Position numbers and translations under genes: made by a program
The notes under the pieces: generated by a model
What the model saw: only the letters and a program-made list of their open reading frames with translations
Database searches by the model: none
What the model was told of the DNA's origin: nothing
NCBI GenBank assembly: GCA_028622995.1
Contig: JAJQJQ010000030.1
Coordinates: forward strand, 2,604,001 to 2,668,000
Source of the DNA: Panagrolaimus kolymaensis
Lineage: Eukaryota > Nematoda > Chromadorea > Rhabditida > Panagrolaimidae
Length of the DNA stretch: 64,000 bases
Direction of reading: 5' to 3'
Part shown: positions 37,168 to 46,604 of the stretch, in pieces
Layout of the letters: each line of letters begins with the position of its first letter
Position numbering within the stretch: position 1 is the stretch's first letter

Positions 37168-37768
37168 ATGCTCCTGGTTGCTGTAGTAATTATTGAATAC
37201 ATTCTTTTAATTTATTTTACCATATTTGGTGTTTTTATAAATTTACCACTCTTCCAACCTGCATGTAGCGTACGTATTATATCTGATTTTGGCTAGAAGA
37301 AATGGAATGCTTACATTAGAATTTTTTGTGGCCGGAATGTCTTGGCTTTCCATTTATGAAACAGTTATAGCCGCGTTCTTACATAGCTATTTTCAGTTCA
37401 TTTTTTCTCCATCCCGCTGAAGCTAGGGTTTATTTCCATTATGTTATTTATATTCTATTTTATTTTTCCATTGATAGGCCGCTACTTTCCCAATGACCCA
37501 TGCTTTCTTTGCCAAAAATAGACCGATGATCATCCGGGTTAGCACTGCCTGAACCGCATAGAAGAAACGTCGGTTTCTCGTATTTTCTCCAGCGTGATTT
37601 GATGGGGTTAAAGAAATTGTTTGGTTTAGATATTAATATTTTTTATGCTCGTATTTTTAAACTTTTATTTATAACTTTTTTTCTGTTTGTTATATTTGCT
37701 CCATTTATTTTATTAGCTATAGTTGCGTTTTTTTTTATTGATAATAAAGATTTTATAATTATTTAATT
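37168..37768 (+). pseudogene. degenerate chemoreceptor-like relic
   Basis: Three successive plus-strand frames encode membrane-helix-like segments in an order expected for a 7TM receptor: MLLVAVVIIEYILLIYFTIF (37168 on), then MLTLEFFVAGMSWLSIYETV (about 37308 on), then after RYFPNDPCFLCQK a segment with LLFITFFLFVIFAPFILLAI ending in TAA near 37768. The frames are separated by stops and shifts that no good intron explains. I read it as a dead nematode chemoreceptor gene of uncertain family. Confidence 0.35.
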
Positions 37769-37855
37769 ATTTCTTTACAGTATCATTGAGTATTTTTTCT
37801 TTCACCAAAAATCAAATATTTAATAAAGGCATTTATTTTATAAATCATATTTTAA

Positions 37856-38728
37856 ATGATTTCCGTTATAAATCCTAAATTCAAGCTACTCTTTTTTTCT
37901 TTCCTCTTATTTCGTGGTGGAAATAGAGCGTTGCGTTTTTCCATTTATAATGCAGCAAATCTTGTTAAGGCTTATGAAGAAAGTAAACGTGTGATTGTAA
38001 GTTTTTTATTTGAATTCAGTAGTTTTTAATTTTTTGTTTGGAAAAAAAAAGTTAAATTTTTCGATATCCAAAATTTTTAAAATTTTTAAACTAAAGGAAA
38101 AAAATTCAAACGCAGCGTACTTATAAATAATATTTTGGAAAACAGAATTTAGCAACAAAAAAAGAAACTTTTAACTAAAAAAATTACAATCTTTTTTTTT
38201 AATTTAAAAATAGCTTAATTTGGCTTTTTTAAACTTTTCGGAAGGTGGCAAACATGGCACATAAATCCTCTAACTTTCTTTTTTTTAAGCTTGAAACTAT
38301 CAATTCTGGCAATGCAAATTCTGACCTGTTTGAATCTGCGAAACGAAGATTAATTTCTGAATTAATTAATTCAGTTAGCGATGTAAGAAAAGCTGGAAAT
38401 TATTCTTTTGGCGAACATATCCATGGAAATCAACCAAATGAGCGAATGATTAAGTAAGATACCTTTTTTATTTTTTGGAATTTTTGTTACAAAAAAAAAT
38501 GAATTTTACATATTTAGATTTCAAATTGATCAAATTTGGAAAGCCACTCCGAAAATGATGTTTGAAGTGGCTTCTGAATGTTTTATGGATCTTTTCGATG
38601 ATGAAAAATCCATTCGTTCAATCGTGGCATACAAAAATGATTTAGAAAAAATTCAACATTTTTTCAAGGATATTGAAATCAAAAATATTGATGATCTTTA
38701 TCGCGAAGATGCCACCTTTGTTTTATAA
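37856..38728 (+). CDS. unknown small protein; first exon tentative
   Basis: The supported core is exon 38254-38453 plus exon 38518-38728 (GTAAGA...ATTTAG), giving 136 residues from the ATG at 38254. A further upstream exon 37856-37996, ending in a good GTAAGT donor, is compatible in phase with an acceptor at 38243-38244 (CGGAAG|GTG), but that acceptor is weak; the upstream piece might instead be the tail of the receptor relic. The product is soluble, slightly acidic, helical (ESAKRRLISELINSVSDVRK; FEVASECFMDLFDDEKS) and has no motif I know. Confidence 0.5.
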
Positions 38729-39215
38729 TTTTGTATATTTCATTTTTAGGCTATGTCTTAAAAAATTTGAATTTTGAATTTTAATATCCTTGATTTTCAA
38801 TTTTTTTTTATGAATAAAATATTTAAAATTTTTCTTTTTTTATATATCAACTTTTTTTTTCATTTTTTATTTCAATCTTTATGATTTTTAAAAAAAATAT
38901 TTTTCACTGTTCCAAAAAAAGAAAAATCCCAAAAAAAATCGAGCATTCTGCATTCGTTTATTTTCAATTTTTTATATTTCAAATGAAAAAAAAGTAGCTT
39001 ACAACTAACTCCAAGGAAAAATTAATGTATGCAAGTATTAAAGCAATGAATATTATTTATTTGGTAAAAAACAGGAAAAATTATAAAATTTTATAGAATG
39101 CATTTAAAAATGATTTTTTGATTATTCTTTAAACTTAAATCATTCACATTTCTGAAGCAGATTTAAAAAAGCTTTTAACGCTTTAGCAAACACAATTATT
39201 TTGATTATAAATTCA
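38729..39215. other. intergenic
   Basis: About 490 bases of very AT-rich DNA between convergent genes. Nothing supported. Confidence 0.4.
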
Positions 39216-40577
39216 TTAGCATTCAATTTCATTATTGCTCTTTTCTTTTAACCATGCGCAAGTTTCAGAAGTGATAAGCACGAATTTACCTATAAAAAAT
39301 AATTGGTATCAAATCTTTTTCTTCATAGTTTTTTCTCTCTCTCGATATCTTGATTTTTTATTTTCCTTTTATTAGGGTATATTTACTTTGATAAGTGAAT
39401 TATTTATAAAAATTAAATTAATACCTCCATTTGTAGTTGCATTAATTGGCTGAACAAGACCTTCATTGATACCAATTTGAATGAAACCAACTTTATTTTT
39501 AAAAATAAATGCCGGTCCACCACTGTCGCCCTATAAAAATTTATTAGCTTTATTATTTTTAACTTAAAATAAATTTTTATAGATAGTTTAATACTTACGC
39601 CACCTAATCCAACTTGAGAAAAGGTAGAAGAAAATCCGCGGTTGCCATCAATGTATCCACCAACAGTAAAATTACCAATTCGAAGTAAATCAGATACATC
39701 TAAAATATTTTTAATGATGCTGCAAAAGTCCATGATTTTTTACTTTTATTACTTACTTCCAGTTTCGGTAAAGCCAAATCCTAATGCATTAAAAGTATCA
39801 TTAATTTTTGGTACATATGTATGATCTAACTTAATTTTTTGCACACGAGAATTAAAAATAATTGGTTGAGTGACCTAAAAAAGAAAACAAAGTATTTTCT
39901 AAAAAATTATATATATAATTCTTTAAACTCGATACTTTAATTAAAGCAACATCGTCTTGAACTTGAATTAATTGCCCACGTGAAGCGTTTGTTTTAATAA
40001 AAAGTTTTTCCGCAAAATATCCTTTGGCTTCGTTGGTATTTAATCGATGGTCAAGTCCAACAAAAAATCCGATATTGCTAGGATTATATCCATTATAACA
40101 ATGGGCCGCTGAAAGGATATATCTTTCATGAATAATTGAGCCACCACATTCTCCAAAAGCAAAAAATGGATATTTTTCAGAAACCGTTGAATTTCCATTA
40201 ACAATTAATTTGTTGTTTGGAATCAGGGGTGAGCGGAAGTGGCTTTTCCTTAAACGGAAGGAACCGGAAACGGAACCGAGGAAGTTCGGCGGAAGCGGAA
40301 ACGGAAACGGAAATTGAAAATGCCCGGAATTCCGCGGAAACGGAAACGGAACGGAAATTTTGTATTAGAATTTTCTTTTTTTAAGCTTACGCGGAAGCGG
40401 AAACGGAAGCGGAAATTTAAATTTTTTTTTTACGGAAGCGGAAACGGAAACGGAAGTAAAAAAACCACGGAATTCCACGGAAGCGGAATTCGGCTCACCC
40501 CTGTTTGGAATTAAGTGTGCGTCGGTATTAGACAGAATAGTGATAATACAAATAACGAAAACTGAAGAAATATACAT
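39216..40577 (-). pseudogene. S1-family serine protease, copy 2, exon 1 interrupted by a hAT MITE
   Basis: Exon 1 (40577-39936) starts with a signal peptide (MYISSVFVICIITILS) but is split by a 280-base element at 40224-40503. Other exons are 39874-39757, 39699-39599, 39530-39425 and 39289-39216, with the same intron positions as copy 1. His (ILSAAHC), Asp (QDDVALIK) and Ser (GDSGGPAF) are all encoded; the pocket segment reads VGLGG, again without Asp189 and Cys191 equivalents. Element plus duplicated target is 288 bases, so the frame is nominally preserved, but the read-through meets a stop inside the element about 70 codons after the ATG. Unless the insert is spliced out or is absent from the other allele, the gene is disabled. 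Everything outside the insert looks intact, so the hit is recent. Confidence 0.8.
40216..40511. mobile_element. hAT-type MITE in protease exon
   Basis: The element 40224-40503 starts CAGGGGTGAGC and ends GCTCACCCCTG, a perfect 11-base inverted repeat of hAT type, and is flanked by perfect 8-base duplications TTTGGAAT (40216-40223 and 40504-40511). The interior is a minisatellite of CGGAAA and CGGAAG units in three blocks. It carries no transposase. Confidence 0.85.
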
Positions 40578-40876
40578 CTTGAAAGATTTATATTTGATAA
40601 GGTTTTTTTTTATTATTTTTCTTATTAAATATGGGCGACTTTTATACTAATTATTAAAATCATAAAAAAAAACCAACGTCATTATTAATAAGGTTTATAT
40701 CTTTTAGACGTTTAAAAAAACATGTTTATGCTGATGCAATAAAAGCGTGCTTCATTTTTACTAAATAGTTTATACGCCTCCTATGTAAATATTAATTCAA
40801 TTTAATGTGATGATAATGATTATATTTATTTATTTAAAATTTCAAACAACGCCCTAAAATAGGAAATTTAAATTCC

Positions 40877-42315
40877 TCATTTTTTAAAATAATAACATTT
40901 TTTTATTGCTGGATTCTCAACATAGTTAAATGGGAAACTTCCTTTAACACCGTTAAATTCACCAAAATAATAACCTTCATGATCCATGTCATCATAAATA
41001 GTAATAATGTCCCCGACATTAAAAGTTAATTCAATCTGAAAATAAATGATTTATAAAGCTTATTTTTTTTTGATTGATAATAATTAATTACCCCATAAGC
41101 ATGTGGATTCTGGCAGCAAATCTTGGAATCGTAAGCATATTTTGCCATTAGGGTTCGAACATGAGCTTGAATTCCTTTATGGCTGATGGATTTACCGCTT
41201 TCGCTTTCATCAATTATTATTTTTTCCTCAAAAAGAACATTTTCTAAACTCTTTTCCATTGCTATTGATTCATCAGTCGATAATAGCCGAAGAAAATTTG
41301 ATGGTACCATTCCTTTTACTCCTTTAAGTTTTCCAAGGAAAAATCCATCATCGTCCATTTCCCCAAAAATTGTGATTATATCATTTTGGCGAAAAGTTAA
41401 AGGGAGTGTCTCAGCAAACGAGAAAACTTTTTCTACAGCGGGTGTTCCTAGCCCGAAAGTTCATTGTCTCAAAAGCTTACAAAGTGCTACGAATTTTTGT
41501 AGCTTTTTGTAGCATTTTGAGAAAAAAAAACAAAGTGCTACAAAAAGCTACAAAAAATTTGAAGCTCTTTGTAAGCTTTTGAGACAATGAAAAAAAACTT
41601 TCGGGCTAGGAACACCCGCTGTAAGGAGTTTTCTCGTTTGCTGAGACACTCCCTTTAATTCAACCTTAAATTTAATTAGTATGTAAATATTTTTTTTAAT
41701 TAACAAAAAGCAAAGTTAGTTACTTGGGGAGCATCTGGGTTAGGACTGCATATTCGTGGATCATAATCATATTTAGCTATAAGTTTTCGAATTGGACCTG
41801 TTTCACGGTTAAATCTTGAAAGCCTGGAAGAAAAATAAAATTATTTTAATATATATTCCATGAATGAAGTTTACGGAATATTTTCTGTATGCTTTATTGG
41901 GCCGGATATTTGATTACTATCAAATTCTTCGATCATTGGGGCGTTGAGAGAATAATGAAATTCTAATAAGAAATCCTGAAAATCAGAGTAGTTCGGTATA
42001 AAAAGTTTAACAATCGATTTTTGCTTCAAGATTCTTAAGCTCCATTGCTAAAAAAATATTTTATCATAAAAAAACACGTTAAGATTTTAATTAAAGCGAC
42101 TTACATCTATCATAATACCATACAAGAATTTTGTTGAAAAATATTTCATTTCCCACACTATCAAACCAAAATCTATTTTGTTGATTTCGGAAATTCCATC
42201 CTACACTAACGAAATAATTATTTCCCAATGAAATAAATTTATTTCCATGTGGAGAAGATCTATTTACATAATCAGGAATTGAGATGGATTCACGATGGAT
42301 AAATGTTTTGGACAT
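40877..42315 (-). pseudogene. RIM-binding-protein-like SH3 gene, interrupted
   Basis: Exons: 42315-42124 (or to 42105), 42047-41875, 41823-41724, 41664-41092 (interrupted) and 41035-40877. The C-terminal half encodes two SH3 domains with the RIM-BP signature: KYDYDPRICSPNPDAPQ then VEL/TFRQNDIITIFGEMDDDG and GVKGMVPSNFL; and KYAYDSKICCQNPHAYG then IELTFNVGDIITIYDDMDHEG. RIM-BP links presynaptic calcium channels to RIM and is much longer; this gene is short and lacks clear FN3 repeats, so it is a partial paralogue. A 254-base TTAA element splits exon 4 just after the codons for VEL in the first SH3 domain and brings in stops. At the exon 1/2 junction the best donor (AGAT|GTAAGT) gives the wrong frame by one base; only a weaker donor (CTT|GTATGG) keeps it. 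Both facts favour a recently disabled gene. Confidence 0.7.
41397..41658. mobile_element. TTAA-target MITE in SH3 exon
   Basis: The element 41401-41654 is flanked by TTAA on both sides. Its ends are AGGGAGTGTCTCAGCAAACG and the reverse complement, and the inverted repeat continues over most of the element (TAGCCCGAAAG, TTGTCTCAAAAGCTTACAAAG). Insertion at TTAA is typical of piggyBac-type transposases. A smaller, diverged relative lies at 44880-45000. Confidence 0.8.
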
Positions 42316-42999
42316 GATTAATAAAAGTAACTTTAACGAGGAAAATAAATGCAGAAAACAAAATGGAGAGCACACAACTATCAGAAAATTTTTTGAAAAT
42401 GTGACAAAAGAAGAATAAAGGAAAAAAAATGCAATGCATATTTGGAAATGTTCCAAAAAAAGAGAGAATGGCGGCAAAAAAATAATAATAAAGTAAGCAA
42501 TAAGAAAAGAGGAAACTGCAACCCTTTTTTCTCTCTTACTTATTCCCATGCTTAGCGAGAAGGAAAAATAAAATAGCTTTAAAAAGTTTATGAAAATATC
42601 AAAGTATGGATAATTTTTTATTTCAAAAAATAAAATGTATTTAAAATGAAAACATACATAAAAAAAATTTAAACTTTTTTCGATATAAAACCAAGGTAAA
42701 GAAGTTAACATTGGACTTTTGCAAAGGTCTAAAAATTTTATCAACATTCCAAGTATAACTATCTCTTAGTACAAAAGGAAGGAAAGTTGTTTAAGTCAAA
42801 CTTTATTAATGAACTGACAAAACATATGAGATGAAATTTTATTAAAAAGGTTGTGGAAAATTGCTACATATAGAAATTAATAATACCGACAAATAGTATG
42901 ATAAATTATTAAAGTACGTACGTAGATAAAAAAAATGATGGCTTAAATAATTATTATACTCGATCTTTCCACGCCATATGAACTACAAAAAATACACTT
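42316..42999. other. intergenic
   Basis: About 680 bases between the SH3 gene and the DUF19 gene. The long minus-strand frame upstream of 42315 is low-complexity F/I/L and is not counted as coding. Confidence 0.4.
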
Positions 43000-44479
43000 T
43001 TAAACAAATTTTTGGTCATAAAAAATTAAACAAAAAATTAGAATTTGTAAATTTAAGTTGAATACAAAAACATGATTTCCTTTATTACTTCCATCATCAC
43101 TACAAATACCTCCAACAGGATTTGATACAGGTTTATTAATGAATGTAGAGCAAATCCCGCAATTGGCTTCATCATAGCATGTTTCAAGAGTTAAATATTT
43201 TTGGATAAAACAACCCGCAGCTTTTCCACATGCATCATTAACTCGTTTAACTTCGCAATTGACATAGGTTTTATAATCGCTGCATGTATTAGTTAAAGTA
43301 TCACATCGTTCAACATTTGAATATATGCAATCAACAGCTTTTAAAGCTACTAAAAATTGATTTGATTTTATATATATATATATTTTCCAGCAATTTTAAC
43401 TTACAATCATAAACTCCGTTGCCGCAAGCATAATCAACTTGATAATAATTTGTTACCATAATTATAGCATCTTCTGAATCTTGATAAACAAATCCAACTT
43501 TTTTAAAGTCTTGAACATCAAAGCAATTTTTTATCACTTTGAGGCCCAAACAGCCATCTAAATCCTTTTTTGCTGAACAAATTTCTTTAACTCCTGAAGA
43601 AGATGTTGCAAGGTCTTGAAATTTTTGTAAATATGAATCAGCATTGGTTGGGATACCAAAATTATCAAAAACATTAGTTTTATAGCAATCGTTGATGGTC
43701 TTAAAAGGAGAAATTTTATTAAATTTTCCAAGTAAAATTTTGCGAGTAACCCAACGACACGTTCAAAATGCATCAATATCTTTACAAAAAAAAATCACAA
43801 AGTTAAGCGAACCTTAGCATCATCGAGAGAGCAATAAGCTGTTACAGAAGATAGAGTTGTTGATTCAAAACCTTGATCATCATGACAAAGATTTTCAACA
43901 GGATTGGTAATTGGCATACTATAAAATGAATTACATACACCACAATTGGCTTCATTATAGCATGTATCAAGGGTTAAATATTTGTAAATAAAACAACTCG
44001 CTGCTTTTCCACATGCATCATTAACTCGTTTAACTTCGCAATTGACATAGGTTTTATAATCGCTGCATGTATTAGTTAAAGTATCACATCGTTCAACATT
44101 TGAATATATGCAATCAACAGCTTTTAAAGCTACTAAAAATTGATTTGATTTTATATATATATATATTTTCCAGCAATTTTAACTTACAATCATAAACTCC
44201 GTTACTGCAAGCATAATCCATTTGAAAATAATTTGTTACCATTCTTCTTGCATCATTTTGATTTAAAACAAATTCAACTTTTTCAAAATCTATAGTATCT
44301 AAACAGTTTTGAATTTCCATTTCACTCATACAACTATCTAAATTATTTTTCATTTCACAAATTTGTTTTATTCCGTTTGATGATGTTGCAAGTTGATTAA
44401 ACTTATCCAAATATGTTGAAACATCCACAGTTATGTCAAGGGTATAAAAAATTGAACTTGTGTAACATCGGTAAATTAT
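43000..44479 (-). CDS. secreted protein with two tandem DUF19-type Cys-rich domains (5' incomplete)
   Basis: Exons 44479-44188, 44132-43813, 43699-43405 and 43349-43000 join in frame to 418 codons; the 5' exon with the signal peptide was not found. Each pair of exons encodes one domain of about 200 residues with the same Cys layout: CY, then EIC/QIC, then SCM/GCL, NCL/NCF, DYACSNGVYD, then AVDCIYSNVERCDTLTNTCS, VNCEVKRVNDACGKAAGCF, ETCYDEANCGICS. This fits the nematode DUF19 (T20D4.11-like) extracellular family of unknown function. The C-terminus is hydrophobic (LQILIFCLIFY). A 201-base block containing part of both exons and the whole intron is identical between the two domains, pointing to very recent duplication or gene conversion. 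Confidence 0.75.
43220..43420. repeat. 201-base identical block, copy in domain 2
   Basis: Partner of 44003-44203; spans the 3' end of one exon, the 55-base intron and the start of the next exon. Confidence 0.8.
44003..44203. repeat. 201-base identical block, copy in domain 1
   Basis: Identical to 43220-43420 at a distance of 783 bases, including a TATATATATATATA-containing intron. Flanking sequence is clearly diverged on both sides. Confidence 0.8.
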
Positions 44480-44875
44480 CTGAAAAATTTTTTATCTATA
44501 ATTTTTTAAAGAGCAAAAATTTTTTTTGAAATCAAAAATAAATTAAATTATTTCTTTGCCAACAAAAAAAAATACCATTGCATTGTTTGTTGAACAGAAA
44601 GCATTAGCTCGATTTGTGAAGAAAATACTTAATAAAAAAGTTAACAAAAAATGTTTATACTTAAATGTTAACGCAATCATTCTGAGCATAAAAATTTTTT
44701 CACAAATAATAAAAACACTAAAATTTAAGTTTTTTTTAAAGTAATATCTATCTTTCTTTATTGTAGCTGCTTTAATGATATTTTTCCTTCACAAACAATC
44801 AGTCTTTTCACACCTTTTTTAAGACTTTCGTATCATTTCTTTGTTATAATCTTTTGATCGTTTTTGCAAAAATAT

Positions 44876-45003
44876 AATTTAAAGGGAGGGTCTCAGTGTG
44901 TTATGAGTTTTAACAACGGGCGTTTCTAGCCCGAAAGGTGGTTTTTCATTGTCATCTGTCGTAAAATTCCTTGACAGGCAAAGTGAGATACTCCTTTTAA
45001 AGC
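44876..45003. mobile_element. diverged TTAA MITE relative
   Basis: TTAAAGGGAGGGTCTCAG at the left and GTGAGATACTCCTTTTAA at the right, with the internal motif TAGCCCGAAAG shared with the element at 41401-41654. About half its length, with imperfect inverted repeats; an older internally deleted relative. Confidence 0.55.
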
Positions 45004-45226
45004 AAAGAGATTCCGGTGTTGTTAAACCTTTTTAGAGCTTTTTTTATGATGACTTTAAACAATAACTTACATATTTCCATGCTTTTCAAAAAGATTAAAA
45101 CATTGTGAAGCAAAAAAAATGTGGAAAAGTCATATGTTTAATCGCCATTTCATGCGATCCTCCGCAGTTCTGTTGATAATCAAAGTTATAATAAGAACAC
45201 GATAATTCTGAATTAACTCAGACCTC

Positions 45227-45749
45227 TCATGTTAACAATTGGCTATGTCCTTTTTTTTTTGATGAAAAAGCAAGCACCATTCTCATTGTTTCAATAACAA
45301 CTTTTTCATAGTTTGTTTCATCCCATCGCAAAAAACAAGACAGAATAACATATTCTGAGATAACTTGAATAAGTTCATATTTTAAATTTATTCTTTCACC
45401 AGCTTCTTGCCAATCAGCTGATAGTTGTAAGTAAGATTCTTTATAATTGGATGGATAATGTGTATGAATTTGAAGTTCCACTTCGGAATTTATTTAAAAA
45501 CCTTTCTTTATAAATGTTTGAATTTTATTTTACACCTGTTTATTTAGCTACAAGAATTGAACTTAAACAATAAACATGAGCATTTAAATAGGACAATAAT
45601 AACTTTCAGGTAATTTAAAAAACTGTTTTTGAATTTTAGTTAGTTGTTGACCACGAATTTTATCTACTCGAGCAGTGCACGCAGCAAGCTTTTGTATAAC
45701 TTTTGACAAAGTATTTGGATTATCTTCGCCATTAACATCCAATATAAAA
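45227..45749 (-). CDS. 3' exons of an unrecognised gene
   Basis: Exon 45749-45604 (acceptor TTCAAG) joins exon 45480-45227 through A|TG, giving an open frame that ends in KKKGHSQLLT. The segment is helical and amphipathic (SKVIQKLAACTARVDKIRGQ; LQLSADWQEAGERINLKYEL). No domain recognised. The retroelement array begins only about 45 bases upstream of the first exon on this strand, so the upstream exons must lie beyond the array (above 59.7 kb) if the gene is intact. A coding-like minus-strand exon at about 60016-59906 (KGWLATNSRFVVHQIIVYTN) is a candidate, but the phase does not fit directly. Confidence 0.5.
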
Positions 45750-45928
45750 CTTGAAGGTTAACAGAATTAGTCTCATTTATTTAACAAAAATCATAAAAAA
45801 TAAAAAAGTTTTGTAAAAAAGTCAACACAACATTAAGGTTGTGCAAGAATTGCATTAAAAGCAATTACTTGAAGACTTTAGGTTATGATAGTTAAAGAAA
45901 TAAAATCAAAAATCAAAATTGTAAATAA

Positions 45929-46255
45929 ATGTCACAACAGCATTAAGGCTGTTAGCTAAGCTTTGCTAATGCAATAACTTAGTTTAATGACATTGTGAAT
46001 AAATAAAATTCAACTTAAAAAAAATCACTTTAAAGCGAGATCTTTAAGATTGAATTTTTTTGATTTATTGATTTTTGAATGTTAAAAAAATCAAAAAATA
46101 TAAATGAATGAATGTCATAACAGCATTAAGGTTGTTAGCTAAGCTTTGCTAATGCAATAACTTAGTTTAATGACATTGGAAATAAATAAAATTCAACTTA
46201 AAAAAAACACATTAAAGCGAGATCTTTAAGATTGAATTTTTATGGTTTTATTATT
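45929..46255. repeat. pair of structured 183-bp repeats in the element's 3' region
   Basis: Two copies about 140 bases long at a period of 183 (45929-46072 and 46112-46255); the same pair recurs at 50945-51271 and 55961-56287. Each contains a closing stem AATGTCA/TGACATT, an inner hairpin AACAGC...GCTGTT, a second stem CTAAG...CTTAG, then a separate hairpin ATTCAAcTTAAA/TTTAAgaTTGAAT. The change in the AACAGC hairpin between copies keeps a G-U pair if the RNA is read on the plus strand. Confidence 0.6.
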
Positions 46256-46258
46256 TTT

Positions 46259-46365
46259 GGATGTTTCGGCCCTGAACCCTAAACATCCTAATTATAAAAG
46301 TAAATTTGTATTTTACATTTGTTTGAAAAGGAAACCTGCATCGTTGGGCCTCATCAGTAGAGTTC
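46259..46365 (-). ncRNA. hammerhead-ribozyme-like elements in permuted order
   Basis: On the element-sense strand, segment A (46365-46346) reads GAACTCTA-CTGATGA-GGCCC and, 57 bases later, segment B (46288-46259) reads GGATG-TTTAGGGTTCA-GGGCC-GAAA-CATCC. All three hammerhead helices can be paired: stem I TAGGGTTC with GAACTCTA (8 pairs, one G-U), stem II GGCCC with GGGCC, stem III GGATG with CATCC, around CTGATGA and GAAA and a GTT cleavage triplet. The strand order is not that of a normal hammerhead, so folding in cis needs a pseudoknot, or pairing across units or molecules. Same element at 51275-51381 and 56291-56397. Confidence 0.5.
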
Positions 46366-46604
46366 GATGGTCTAAGGTTTGAAATAAAATTATAATAAAA
46401 TTAAAGAGTTTAGTTGAGCGATGATGAAAGTTGAAAAAAAGGGAAAAAGAAATTAGAGAAAAAATAAATTTTTTGAAGATTGAAAAAAGGAAGTGGTTAT
46501 TTTGGCTTTATATGCATAAGAGCAATAATATTTTATCGTTGTTGTTTTGAAGCAATGTTTAGTATCATCCAATAATTGTTAGAATTCTAAAGCTAATTCA
46601 AGAA

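Noticed and set aside
37856..37996. Certain first exon of the 38254-38728 gene
   Set aside because: The donor is good but the matching acceptor is weak, and the segment could equally be the tail of the receptor relic; kept only as tentative.
42316..42747. N-terminal membrane region for the RIM-BP-like gene
   Set aside because: The hydrophobic upstream frame is AT-driven (F, I, L, S) and precedes a better ATG; it looks like an untranslated leader or intergenic DNA.
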